From the NCBI GenBank assembly GCA_026874595.1, contig CM049316.1:31355339-31419338 (forward strand): a DNA stretch of 64,000 bases, given 5' to 3'. This stretch comes from Sipunculus nudus (taxonomy: Eukaryota; Annelida; Sipuncula; Golfingiida; Sipunculidae). The notes below the pieces were generated by a model. The model had not been told where the DNA came from. It saw only the letters and a list, made by a program, of their open reading frames with translations, and made no database searches. A program made the position numbers and the translations under genes. Of this stretch, positions 9,881-23,300 are shown piece by piece (the first letter of the stretch is position 1; every line of letters starts with the position of its first letter).

Positions 9881-12800
9881 TTGCTTATTCTTTGCTTACG
9901 GCAAAATCACAACAGAAATGCAGCATTTTTCTAAAAATACACACTGATATGACCCATAGGGAGACAGACGGGTTCCCTGGCTACACAGCAGTCCCGGTTA
10001 GTGAACATTAATATCAAAAATAAGGGCAATATCGTTTAATCAAAACCGCAAATGTATATTTCAGCTATTTTTATAAAAGTCATTTATTGGTTTCTTGGAC
10101 CCATTTTCCAATTTTAACACAATTTACCTACAGTGTTTTACCATTTCTGACATTATTAGACCCCCGTAAAGTCCAAAAATACATTATTTCTTCAGAAAAT
10201 GGTGCCAAAAAGCAATTATGAAGGCATAATCCCTTTGCTTACCATTTGCTTATGCTTTGCTTATTCTTTGCTTATGGCAAAATCACAACAGAAATGCAGC
10301 AATTCCCTAAAAATACACACTAATATGACCCATAGGAAGACAGACGGGTCCCCTGGCTACACAGCAGTCCCGGTTAGTGAACATTAATATCAAAAATAAG
10401 GGCAATATCGTTCAATCAAAACCGCAAATGTATATTTCAGCTATTTTTATAAAAGTCATTTATTGATTTCTTGGACCCATTTTTCAATTTTAACACAATT
10501 TACCTACAGTGTTTTACTATTTCTGACATTATTAGACCACCGCTAAGTCTAAAAATACATTATTGTCTTCAGAAAATGGTGTCAAAAAGCAATTATGAAG
10601 GCATAATCCCTTTGCTTACACTTTGCTTATGCTTTGCTTATTCTTTGCTTACGGCAAAATCACAACGGAAATGGAGCATTTTCCTGAAAATAAACACTGA
10701 TATGACCCATAGGGAGATAGACGGGTCCTCTGGCTGCAGAGCGTTCCCGGTTAGTGAACATTAATATCAAAAGTATGGGCAATATCGTTCAATCTAAACC
10801 AGAAATGTATATTTCAGCTATTTTTATAAAAGTCATTTATTGATTTCTTGGACCCATTTTTCAATTTTAATACAATTTACCTACAGTGTTTTACTATTTC
10901 TGACATTATTAGACCCCCGCGAAGTCTAAAAATACATTATTGTCTTCAGAAAATGGTGCCAAAAAGCAATAATGAAGGCATAATCCCTTTGCTTACACTT
11001 TGCTTATGCTTTGCTTATTCTTTGCTTACGGCAAAATCACAACGGAAATGGAGCATTTTCCTAAAAATAAACACTGATATGACCCATAGGGAGATTGACG
11101 GGTCCTCTGGCTGCACAGCGTTCTCGGTTAGTGAACATTAATATCAAAAGTAAGGGCAATATCGTTCAATCAAAACCAGAAATGTATATTTCAGGTATTT
11201 TTATAAAAGTCATTTATTGATTCCTGGGACCTATTTTCTAATTTTAAAAGAATTTACCTACAATGTTTCACAATTTCTGACGTTATTAGAGCCTCGCAAA
11301 GTCTAAAAATACATTATTGTCTTCAGAAAATGGTGCCAAAAAGCAATTATGAAGCCATAATCCCTTTGCTTAGACTTTGCTTATGCTTTGCTTATTCTTT
11401 GCTTACGGCAAAATCACAACAGAAATGCAGCATTTTTCTAAAAATACACACTGATATGACCCATAGGGAGACAGACGGGTTCCCTGGCTACACAGCAGTC
11501 CCGGTTAGTGAACATTAATATCAAAAATAAGGGCAATATCGTTTAATCAAAACCGCAAATGTATATTTCAGCTATTTTTTATAAAAGTCATTTATTGGTT
11601 TCTTGGACCCATTTTCCAATTTTAACACAATTTACCTACAGTGTTTTACCATTTCTGACATTATTAGACCCCCGTAAAGTCCAAAAATACATTATTTCTT
11701 CAGAAAATGGTGCCAAAAAGCAATTATGAAGGCATAATCCCTTTGCTTACCATTTGCTAATGCTTTGCTTATTCTTTGCTTATGGCAAAATCACAACAGA
11801 AATGCAGCAATTCCCTAAAAATACACACTAATATGACCCATAGGAAGACAGACGGGTCTCCTGGCTACACAGCAGTCCCGGTTAGTGAACATTAATATCA
11901 AAAATAAGGGCAATATCGTTCAATCAAAACCGCAAATGTATATTTCAGCTATTTTTATAAAAGTCATTAATTGATTTCTTGGACCCATTTTTCAATTTTA
12001 ACACAATTTACCTACAGTGTTTTACTATTTCTGACATTATTAGACCACCGCTAAGTCTAAAAATACATTATTGTCTTCAGAAAATGGTGTCAAAAAGCAA
12101 TTATGAAGGCATAATCCCTTTGCTTACACTTTGCTTATGCTTTGCTTATTCTTTGCTTACGGCAAAATCACAACGGAAATGGAGCATTTTCCTAAAAATA
12201 AACACTGATATGACCCATAGGGAGATAGACGGGTCCTCTGGCTGCAGAGCGTTCCCGGTTAGTGAACATTAATATCAAAAGTATGGGCAATATCGTTCAA
12301 TCAAAACCAGAAATGTATATTTCAGCTATTTTTATAAAAGTCATTTATTGATTTCTTGGACCCATTTTTCAATTTTAACACAATTTACCTACAGTGTTTT
12401 ACTATTTCTGACATTATTAGACCCCCGCGAAGTCTAAAAATACATTATTGTCTTCAGAAAATGGTGCCAAAAAGCAATTATGAAGGCATAATCCCTATGC
12501 TTACACTTTGCTTATGCTTTGCTTATTCTTTGCTTACGGCAAAATCACAACGGAAATGCAGCATTTTCCTAAAAGTACACACTGATATGACCCATAGGGA
12601 GATAGACGGGTCCTCTGGCTGCAGAGCGTTCCCGGTTAGTGAACATTAATATCAAAAGTATGGGCAATATCGTTCAATCAAAACCAGAAATGTATATTTC
12701 AGCTATTTTTATAAAAGTCATTTATTGATTTCTTGGACCCATTTTTCAATTTTAACACAATTTACCTACAGTGTTTTACTATTTCTGACATTATTAGACC

Positions 12801-13407
12801 CCCGCGAAGTCTAAAAATACATTATTGTATTCAGAAAATGGTGCCAAAAAGCAATTATGAAGGCATAATCCCTTTGCTTACACTTTGCTTATGCTTTGCT
12901 TATTCTTTGCTTACGGCAAAATCACAACAGAAATGCAGCATTTTCCTAAAAGTACACACTGATATGACCCATAGGGAGACAGACGGGTTCCCTGGCTACA
13001 CAGCTGTCCCGGTTAGTGAACATTAATATCAAAAATAAGGGCAATATCGTTCAATCAAAACCGCAAATGTATATTTCAGCTATTTTTATAAAAGTCATTT
13101 ATTGGTTTCTTGGACCCATTTTCCAATTTTAACACAATTTACCTACAGTGTTTTACCATTTCTGACATTATTAGACCCCCGTAAAGTCCAAAAATACATT
13201 ATTTCTTCAGAAAATGGTGCCAAAAAGCAATTATGAAGGCATAATCCCTTTGCTTACCCTTTGCTTATGCTTTGCTTATTCTTTGCTTATGGCAAAATCA
13301 CAACAGAAATGCAGCATTTTCCTAAAAATAAACACTGATATGACCCATAGGAAGATAGACGGGTACTCTAACTGCACAGCAGTCCCGGTTAGTGAACATT
13401 AATATCA

Positions 13408-13571
13408 ATCTCTTTGCTTACCATTTGCTTATGCTGTGCTTATTCTTTGCTTATGGCAAAATCACAACAGAAATGCAGCATTTTCCTAAAAATACACACT
13501 AATATGACCCATAGGGAGACAGACGGGTCCCCTGGCTACACAGCAGTCCCGGTTAGGGAACAATAATATAA
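13408..13571 (+). repeat. Truncated 164-bp monomer (4 of 16)
   Basis: Same joint, 3,994 bp after the previous one; one change, ATCTCTTTGC for ATCCCTTTGC. Confidence 0.92.
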
Positions 13572-13654
13572 AAAATAAGGGCAATATCGTTCAATCAAAA
13601 CCGCAAATGTATATTTCAGCTATTTTTATAAAAGTCATTTATTGGTTTCTTGGA

Positions 13655-13874
13655 CCCCTTGGACGTTATTAGAGCCCCTTGGACGTTATTAGAGCCCCGC
13701 AAAGTCTAAAAATACATTATTGTCTTCAGAAAATGGTGCCAAAAAGCAATTATGAAGGCATAATCCCTTTGCTTAGACTTTGCTTATGTTTAAAAATACA
13801 TTATTGTCTTCAGAAAATGGTGCCAAAAAGCAATTATGAAGGCATAATCCCTTTGCTTAGACTTTGCTTATGCT
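13655..13874 (+). repeat. Second copy of the 20-bp doublet and 84-bp duplication
   Basis: This lies exactly 3,994 bp downstream of the first: 20-bp doublet at 13,655-13,694, 84-bp duplication at 13,707-13,790 and 13,791-13,874. I saw no base difference from the first copy. It confirms the register of the 3,994-bp unit. Confidence 0.9.
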
Positions 13875-14964
13875 TTGCTTATTCTTTGCTTACGGCAAAA
13901 TCACAACAGAAATGCAGCATTTTTCTAAAAATACACACTGATATGACCCATAGGGAGACAGACGGGTTCCCTGGCTACACAGCAGTCCCGGTTAGTGAAC
14001 ATTAATATCAAAAATAAGGGCAATATCGTTTAATCAAAACCGCAAATGTATATTTCAGCTATTTTTATAAAAGTCATTTATTGGTTTCTTGGACCCATTT
14101 TCCAATTTTAACACAATTTACCTACAGTGTTTTACCATTTCTGACATTATTAGACCCGCGTAAAGTCCAAAAATACATTATTTCTTCAGAAAATGGTGCC
14201 AAAAAGCAATTATGAAGGCATAATCCCTTTGCTTACCATTTGCTTATGCTTTGCTTATTCTTTGCTTATGGCAAAATCACAACAGAAATGCAGCAATTCC
14301 CTAAAAATACACACTAATATGACCCATAGGAAGACAGACGGGTCCCCTGGCTACACAGCAGTCCCGGTTAGTGAACATTAATATCAAAAATAAGGGCAAT
14401 ATCGTTCAATCAAAACCGCAAATGTATATTTCAGCTATTTTTATAAAAGTCATTTATTGATTTCTTGGACCCATTTTTCAATTTTAACACAATTTACCTA
14501 CAGTGTTTTACTATTTCTGACATTATTAGACCACCGCTAAGTCTAAAAATACATTATTGTCTTCAGAAAATGGTGTCAAAAAGCAATTATGAAGGCATAA
14601 TCCCTTTGCTTACACTTTGCTTATGCTTTGCTTATTCTTTGCTTACGGCAAAATCACAACGGAAATGGAGCATTTTCCTGAAAATAAACACTGATATGAC
14701 CCATAGGGAGATAGACGGGTCCTCTGGCTGCAGAGCGTTCCCGGTTAGTGAACATTAATATCAAAAGTATGGGCAATATCGTTCAATCTAAACCAGAAAT
14801 GTATATTTCAGCTATTTTTATAAAAGTCATTTATTGATTTCTTGGACCCATTTTTCAATTTTAATACAATTTACCTACAGTGTTTTACTATTTCTGACAT
14901 TATTAGACCCCCGCGAAGTCTAAAAATACATTATTGTCTTCAGAAAATGGTGCCAAAAAGCAAT

Positions 14965-16208
14965 TATGAAGGCATAATCCCTTTGCTTACACTTTGCTTA
15001 TGCTTTGCTTATTCTTTGCTTACGGCAAAATCACAACAGAAATGCAGCATTTTCCTAAAAGTACACACTGATATGACCCATAGGGAGACAGACGGGTTCC
15101 CTGGCTACACAGCTGTCCCGGTTAGTGAACATTAATATCAAAAATAAGGGCAATATCGTTTAATCAAAACCGCAAATGTATATTTCAGCTATTTTTGTAA
15201 AAGTCATTTATTGGTTTCTTGGACCCATTTTCCAATTTTAACACAATTTACCTACAGTGTTTTACCATTTCTGACATTATTAGACCCCCGTAAAGTCCAA
15301 AAATACATTATTTCTTCAGAAAATGGTGCCAAAAAGCAATTATGAAGGCATAATCCCTTTGCTTACCATTTGCTTATGCTTTGCTTATTCTTTGCTTATG
15401 GCAAAATCACAACAGAAATGCAGCAATTCCCTAAAAATACACACTAATATGACCCATAGGAAGACAGACGGGTCCCCTGGCTACACAGCAGTCCCGGTTA
15501 GTGAACATTAATATCAAAAATAAGGGCAATATCGTTCAATCAAAACCGCAAATGTATATTTCAGCTATTTTTATAAAAGTCATTTATTGATTTCTTGGAC
15601 CCATTTTTTTAATTTTAACACAATTAACCTATTGTTTTTTACCATTTCTGACATTATTAGACCCCCGCGAAGTCTAAAAATACATTATTTCTTCAGAAAA
15701 TGGTGCCAAAAAGCAATTATGAAGGCATAATCCCTTTGCTTACCCTTTGCTTATGCTTTGCTTATTCTTTGCTTACGGCAAAATCACAACGGAAATGGAG
15801 CATTTTCCTAAAAATAAACACTGATATGACCCATAGGGAGATAGACGGGGACTCTGACTGCACAGCAGTCCCGGTTAGTGAACATTAATATCAAAAGTAA
15901 GGGCAATATCGTTCAATCAAAACCAGAAATGTATAATTCTGCTACTTTAAAAAAGTCATTTATTGATTCCTGGGACCTATTTTCTAATTTTAACACAATT
16001 TACCTATAGTTTTTTACCATTTCTGACATTTTTAGACCCCAGCGAAGTCTAAAAATACATTATTTCTTCAGAAAATGGTGCCAAAAAGCAATTATGAAGG
16101 CATAATCCCTTTGCTTACACTTTGCTTATGCTTTGCTTATTCTTTGCTTACGGCAAAATCACAACGGAAATGGAGCATTTTCCTAAAAATAAACACTGAT
16201 ATGACCCA
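14965..16208 (+). repeat. Link segment between the 3,994-bp HOR and block A copy 2
   Basis: It holds the rest of the monomer anchored at 14947 and monomers 15323, 15700 and 16075. The monomer before 15700 has the rare reading CCATTTTTTTAATTTT followed by CAATTAACCTATTG, seen again only near 41,160. The whole link recurs 25,554 bp downstream at 40,519-41,762. It therefore travels with the HOR exit and is part of a larger duplicated segment. Confidence 0.88.
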
Positions 16209-18898
16209 TAGGGAGACAGACGGGTTCCCTGGCTACACAGCAGTCCCGGTTAGTGAACATTTATATCAAAAATAAGGGCAATATCGTTTAATCAAAACCG
16301 CAAATGTATATTTCAGCTATTTTTATAAAAGTCATTTATTGGTTTCTTGGACCCATTTTCCAATTTTAACACAATTTACCTATAGTTTTTTACCATTTCT
16401 GACATTATTAGACCCCCGCGAAGTCTAAAAATACATTATTTCTTCAGAAAATGGTGCCAAAAAGCAATTATGAAGGCATAATCCCTTTGCTTACCCTTTG
16501 CTTATGCTTTGCTTATTCTTTGCTTACGGCAAAATCACAACGGAAATGGAGCATTTTCCTAAAAATAAACACTGATATGACCCATAGGGAGATAGACGGG
16601 GACTCTGACTGCACAGCAGTCCCGGTTAGTGAACAGTAATATCAAAAGTAAGGGCAATATCGTTCAATCAAAACCAGAAATCTATAATTCTTCTACTTTA
16701 AAAAAGTCATTTATTTATTCCTGGGACCTATTTTCTAATTTTAACACAATTTACCTACAGTGTTTTACTATTTCTGACATTTTTAGACCCCAGCGAAGTC
16801 TAAAAATACATTATTTCTTCAGAAAATGGTGCCAAAAAGCAATTATGAAGGCATAATCCCTTTGCTTACACTTTGCTTATGCTTTGCTTATTCTTTACTT
16901 ATGGCAAAATCACAACAGAAATGCAGCATTTTCCTAAAAATACACACTGATATGACCCATAGGGAGACAGACGGGTCCCCTGGCTACACAGCAGTCCCGG
17001 TTAGTGAACATTAATATAAAAAATAAGGGCAATATCGTTCAATCAAAACCGCAAATGTATATTTCAGCTATTTTTATAAAAGTCATTTATTGATTTCTTG
17101 GACCCATTTTTCAATTTTAACACAATTTACCTACAGTGTTTTACTATTTCTGACATTATTAGACCACCGCAAAGTCTAAAAATACATTATTGTCTTCAGA
17201 AAATGGTGTCAAAAAGCAATTATGAAGGCATAATCCCTTTGCTTACACTTTGCTTATGCTTTGCTTATTCTTTGCTTACGGCAAAATCACAACGGAAATG
17301 GAGCATTTTCCTAAAAATAAACCCTGATATGACCCATAGGGAGATAGACAGGTCCTCTGGCTGCAGAGCGTTCCCGGTTAGTGAACATTAATATCAAAAG
17401 TAAGGGCAATATCGTTCAATCAAAACCAGAAATGTATATTTCAGCTATTTTTATAAAAGTTATTTGATTTCTTGCACCCATTTTTCAATTTTAACACAAT
17501 TTACCTACAGTGTTTTACTATTTCTGACATTATTAGACCCCCGCGAAGTCTAAAAATACATTATTGTCTTCAGAAAATGGAGCCAAAAAGCAATTATGAA
17601 GGCATAATCCCTTTGCTTACACTTTGCTTATGCTTTGCTTATTCTTTTCTTACGGCAAAATCACAACAGAAATGCAGCATTTTCCTAAAAATACACACTG
17701 ATATGACCCATAGGGAGACAGACGGTTTCCCTGGCTACCCAGCAGTCCCGGTTAGTGAACATTAATATAAAAAATAAGGGCAATATCGTTCAATCAAAAC
17801 CGCAAATGTATATTTCAGCTATTTTCATAAAAGTCATTTATTGGTTTCTTGGACCCATTTTCCAATTTTAACACAATTTACCTACAGTGTTTTACCACTG
17901 CTGACATTATTAGACCCCCATAAAGTCCAAAAATACATTATTTCTTCAGAAAATGGTGCCAAAAAGCAATTATGAAGGCATAATCCCTTTGCTTACCCTT
18001 TGCTTATGCTTTGCTTATTCTTTGCTTACGGCAAAATCACAGCGGAAATGGAGCATTTTCCTAAAAATAAACAATAATATGACAGATAGGGAGACAGACG
18101 GGTTCCCTGGCTACACAGCAGTCCCGGTTAGTGAACATTAATGTCAAAAGTAAGGGCAATATCCTTCAATCAAAACCACAAATGTATAATTCTGCTTCTT
18201 TAAAAAAGTCATTAATTGATTCCTGGGACCCATTTTCTAATTTTAACAGAATTTAAATACAGTGTTTCACCATTTCTGACATTATTAGACCCCCGCGAAG
18301 TCTAAAAATACATTATTTCTTCAGAAAATGGTGCCAAAAAGCAATTATGAACGCATATTCCCTTTGCTTACCCTTTGCTTATCCTTTGCTTATTCTTTGC
18401 TTACGGCAAAATCACAACGGAAATGGAGCATTTTCCTAAAAATAAACACTGATATGACCCATAGGGAGATTGACGGGTCCACTGGCTGCACAGCGTTCTC
18501 GGTTTTGTGAACATTAAAATCAAAAGTAAGGGCAATATCGTTCAATCAAAACCAGAAATGTATATTTCAGCTATTTTTATAAAAGTCATTTATTGATTCG
18601 TGGGACCTATTTTCTAATTTTAAAAGAATTTACCTACAGTGTTTCACCATTTCTGACTTTATTAGAGCCCCGCGAAGTCTAAAAATACATTATTGTCTTC
18701 AGAAAATGGTGCCAAAAAGCAATAATGAAGGCATAATCCCTTTGCTTAGACTTTGCTTATGCTTTGCTTATTCTTTGCTTACGGCAAAATCGCAACGGAA
18801 ATGGAGCATTTTCCTAAAAATAAACACTGATATGACCCATAGGGAGATAGACGGGTACTCTGACTGCACAGCAGTCCGGTTAGTGAACATTAATATCA

Positions 18899-19062
18899 AT
18901 CCCTTTGCTTACCATTTGCTGATGCTGTGCTTATTCTTTGCTTATGGCAAAATCACAACAGAAATGCAGCATTTTCCTAAAAATACACACTAATATGACC
19001 CATAGGGAGACAGACGGGTCCCCTGGCTACACAGCAGTCCGGGTTGGTGAACATTAATATAA
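18899..19062 (+). repeat. Truncated 164-bp monomer (5 of 16)
   Basis: Counterpart of 2,691 in block A copy 2 (offset 16,208). Confidence 0.92.
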
Positions 19063-20189
19063 AAAATAAGGGAGATATCGTTCAATCAAACCGCAAATGT
19101 ATATTTCAGCTATTTTTATAAAAGTCATTTATTGATTTCTTGGACCCATTTTTCAATTTTAACACAATTTACCTACAGTGTTTTACTATTTCTGACATTA
19201 TTAGACCCCCGCGAAGTCTAAAAATACATTATTGTCTTCAGAAAATGGTGCCAAAAAGCAATTATGAAGGCATATTCCCTTTGCTTACCCTTTGCTTATG
19301 CTTTGCTTATTCTTTGCTTACGGCAAAATCACAACGGAAATGGAGCATTTTCCTAAAAATAAACACTGATATGACCCATAGGGAGATAGACGGGGACTCT
19401 GACTGCACAGCATTCCCGGTTAGTGTACATTAATATCAAAAGTAAGGGCAATATCGTTCAATCAAAACCAGAAATGTATAATTCTGCTTCTTGAAAAAAA
19501 ATCATTTATTTATTTCTGGGACCCATTTTCTAATTTTCACAGAATTTACCTACAGTGTTTCACCATTTCTGACGTTATTAGAGCCCCGCTAAGTCTAAAA
19601 ATACATTGTCTTCAGAAAAAGGTGCCAAAAAGCAATTATGAAGGCATAATCCCTTTGCTTACACTTTGCTTATGCTTTGCTTATTCTTTGCTTACGGCAA
19701 AATCACAACGGAAATGGAACAGTTTCCTAAAAATAAACACTGATATGACCCATAGGGAGATTGACGGGTCCTCTGGCTGCACAGCGTTCTCGGTTAGTGA
19801 ACATTAATATCAAAAGTAAGGGCAATATCGTTCAATCAAAACCAGAAATGTATATTTCAGCTATTTTTATAAAAGTCATTTATTGATTCCTGGGACCTAT
19901 TTTCTAATTTTAAAAGAATTTACCTACAGTGTTTCACCATTTCTGACTTTATTAGAGCCCCGCGAAGTCTAAAAATACATTATTGTCTTCAGAAAATGGT
20001 GCCAAAAAGCAATTATGAAGGCGTATTCCCTTTGCTTAGACTTTGCTTATGCTTTGCTTATTCTTTGCTTACGGCAAAATCGCAACGGAAATGGAGCATT
20101 TTAGTAAAAATAAACACTGATATGACCCATAGGGAGATAGACGGGTACTCTGACTGCACAGCAGTCCCGGTTAGTGAACATTAATATCA

Positions 20190-20353
20190 ATCCCTATGCT
20201 TACCATTTGCTGATGCTTTTCTTATTCTTTGCTTATGGCAAAATCACAACAGAAATGCAGCATTTTTCTAAAAATACACACTAATATGACCCATAGGGAG
20301 ACAGACGGGTCCCCTGGCTACACAGCAGTCCGGGTTGGTGAACATTAATATAA
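20190..20353 (+). repeat. Truncated 164-bp monomer (6 of 16)
   Basis: Counterpart of 3,982, with GCAGCATTT where the first copy has GCGGCATTT. Confidence 0.92.
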
Positions 20354-23300
20354 AAAATAAGGGCAATATCGTTCAATCAAAACCGCAAATGTATATTTCA
20401 GCTATTTTTATAAAAGTCATTTATTGATTTCTTGGACCCATTTTTCAATTTTAACACAATTTACCTACAGTGTTTTACTATTTCTGACATTATTAGACCC
20501 CCGCGAAGTCTAAAAATACATTATTGTCTTCAGAAAATGGTGTCAAAAAGCAATGATGAAGGCATAATCCCTTTGCTTACACTTTGTTTATGCTTTGCTT
20601 GTTCGTTGCTTACGGCAAAATCACAACGGAAATGGAGCATTTTCCTAAAAATAAACACTGATATGACCCATCGGGAGATAGACGGGTCCTCTGGCAGCAG
20701 AGCGTTCCCGGTTAGTGAACATTAATATCAAAAGTAAGGGCAATATCGTTCAATCAAAACCAGAAATGTATATTTCAGCTATTCTTATAAAAGTCATTTA
20801 TTGATTTCTTGGACCCATTTTTCAATTTTAACACAATTTTCCCACAGTGTTTTACTATTTCTGACATTATTAGACCCCCGCAAAGTCTAAAAACACATTA
20901 TTGTCTTCAGAAAATGCTACCAAAAAGCAATTATGAAGACATAATCCCTTTGCTTAGACTTTGCTTATGCTTTGCTTATTCTTTGCTTACGGCAAAATCA
21001 CAACAGAAATGCAGCATTTTCCTAAAAATACACACTGATATGACCCATAGGGAGACAGACGGGTTCCCTGGCTACACAGCAGTCCCGGTTAGTGAACATT
21101 AATATCAAAAATAAGGGCAATATTGTTCAATCAAAACCGCAAATGTATATTTCAGCTATTTTTATAAAAGTCATTTATTGGTTTCTTGGACCCATTTTCC
21201 AATTTTAACACAATTTACCTACAGTGTTTTACCATTTCTGACATTATTAGACCCCCGTTAAGTCCAAAAATACATTATTTCTTCAGAAAATGGTGCCAAA
21301 AAGCAATTATGAAGGCATAATCCCTTTGCTTACCCTTTGCTTATGCTTTGCTTATTCTTTGCTTATGGCAAAATCACAACAGAAATGCAGCAATTCCCTA
21401 AAAATACACACTAATATGACCCATAGGGAGACAGACGGGTCCCCTGGCTACACAGCAGTCCCGGTTAGTGAATATTTATATCAAAAATAAGGGCAATATA
21501 GTTCAATCAAAACCGCAAATGTATATTTCAGCTATTTTTATAAAAGTCATTTATTGATTTCTTGGACCCATTTTTCAATTTTAACACAATTTACCTACAG
21601 TGTTTTACTATTTCTGACATTATTAGACCACCGCGAAGTCTAAAAATACATTATTGTCTTCAGAAAATGGTGTCAAAAAGCAATTATGAAGGCATAATCC
21701 CTTTGCTTACACTTTGCTTATGCTTTGCTAATTCTTTGCTTACAGCAAAATCACAACAGAAATGCAGCATTTTCCTAAAAATACACACTGATATGACCCA
21801 TAGGGAGACAGACGGGTTCCCTGGCTACACAGCAGTCCCGGTTAGTGAACATTAATATCAAAAATAAGGGCAATATCGTTCAATCAAAACCGCAAGTGTA
21901 TATTTCAGCTATTTTTATAAAAGTCATTTATTGGTTTCTTGGACCCATTTTCCAATTTTAACACAATTTACCTACAGTGTTTTACCATTTCTGACATTAT
22001 TAGACCCCCGTAAAGTCCAAAAATACATTATTTCTTCAGAAAATGGTGCCAAAAAGCAATTATGAAGGCATAATCCCTTTGCTTACCCTTTGCTTATGCT
22101 TTGCTTATTCTTTGCTTACGGCAAAATCACAGCGGAAATGGAGCATTTTCCTAAAAATAAACACTGATATGACAGATAGGGAGACAGACGGGTTCCCTGG
22201 CTACACAGCAGTCCCGGTTAGTGAACATTAATGTCAAAAGTAAGGGCAATATCCTTCAATCAAAACCACAAATGTATAATTCTGCTTCTTTAAAAAAGTC
22301 ATTAATTGATTCCTGGGACCCATTTTCTAATTTTAACAGAATTTAAATACAGTGTTTTACTATTTCTGACATTATTAGACCCCCGCGAAGTCTAAAAATA
22401 CATTATTTCTTCAGAAAATGGTGCCAAAAAGCAATTATGAAGGCTTATTCCCTTTGCTTACCCTTTGTGCTTATGCTTTGCTTATTCTTTGCTTACGGCA
22501 AAATCACAACGGAAATGGAGCATTTTCCTAAAAATACACACTGATATGACCCATAGGGAGACAGACGGGTTCCCTGGCTACACAGCAGTCCCGGTTAGTG
22601 AACATTAATATCAAAAATAAGGGCAATATCGTTCAATCAAAACCGCAAGTGTATATTTCAGCTATTTTTATAAAAGTCATTTATTGGTTTCTTGGACCCA
22701 TTTTCCAATTTTAACACAATTTACCTACAGTGTTTTACCATTTCTGACATTATTAGACCCCCGTAAAGTCCAAAAATACATTATTTCTTCAGAAAATGGT
22801 GCCAAAAAGCAATTATGAAGGCATAATCCCTTTGCTTACCCTTTGCTTATGCTTTGCTTATTCTTTGCTTACGGCAAAATCACAGCGGAAATGGAGCATT
22901 TTCCTAAAAATAAACACTGATATGACAGATAGGGAGACAGACGGGTTCCCTGGCTACACAGCAGTCCCGGTTAGTGAACATTAATGTCAAAAGTAAGGGC
23001 AATATCCTTCAATCAAAACCACAAATGTATAATTCTGCTTCTTTAAAAAAGTCATTAATTGATTCCTGGGACCCATTTTCTAATTTTAACAGAATTTAAA
23101 TACAGTGTTTTACTATTTCTGACATTATTAGACCCCCGCGAAGTCTAAAAATACATTATTTCTTCAGAAAATGGTGCCAAAAAGCAATTATGAAGGCTTA
23201 TTCCCTTTGCTTACCCTTTGTGCTTATGCTTTGCTTATTCTTTGCTTACGGCAAAATCACAACGGAAATGGAGCATTTTCCTAAAAATAAACACTGATAT

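Larger units (their letters stand above)
9319..14964 (+). repeat. 3,994-bp higher-order repeat, region 1 (~1.4 copies)
   Basis: Copy 1 spans about 9,319-13,312 and copy 2 is cut at 14,964. Anchors in copy 1 are 9739/9823 (duplicated), 10199, 10576, 10953, 11330, 11707, 12084, 12461, 12838 and 13214, plus truncated monomers at 9,414 and 13,408. Each diagnostic feature repeats 3,994 bp later: the truncated monomer, the 20-bp doublet, the 84-bp duplication, and TAAACCAG with AATACAATTTACC. Entry lies in the stretch 9,319-9,357, identical in both parent sequences. Exit is at 14,965, where AATTATG replaces AATAATG and the rest of the monomer takes the type seen at 12,838. Confidence 0.92.
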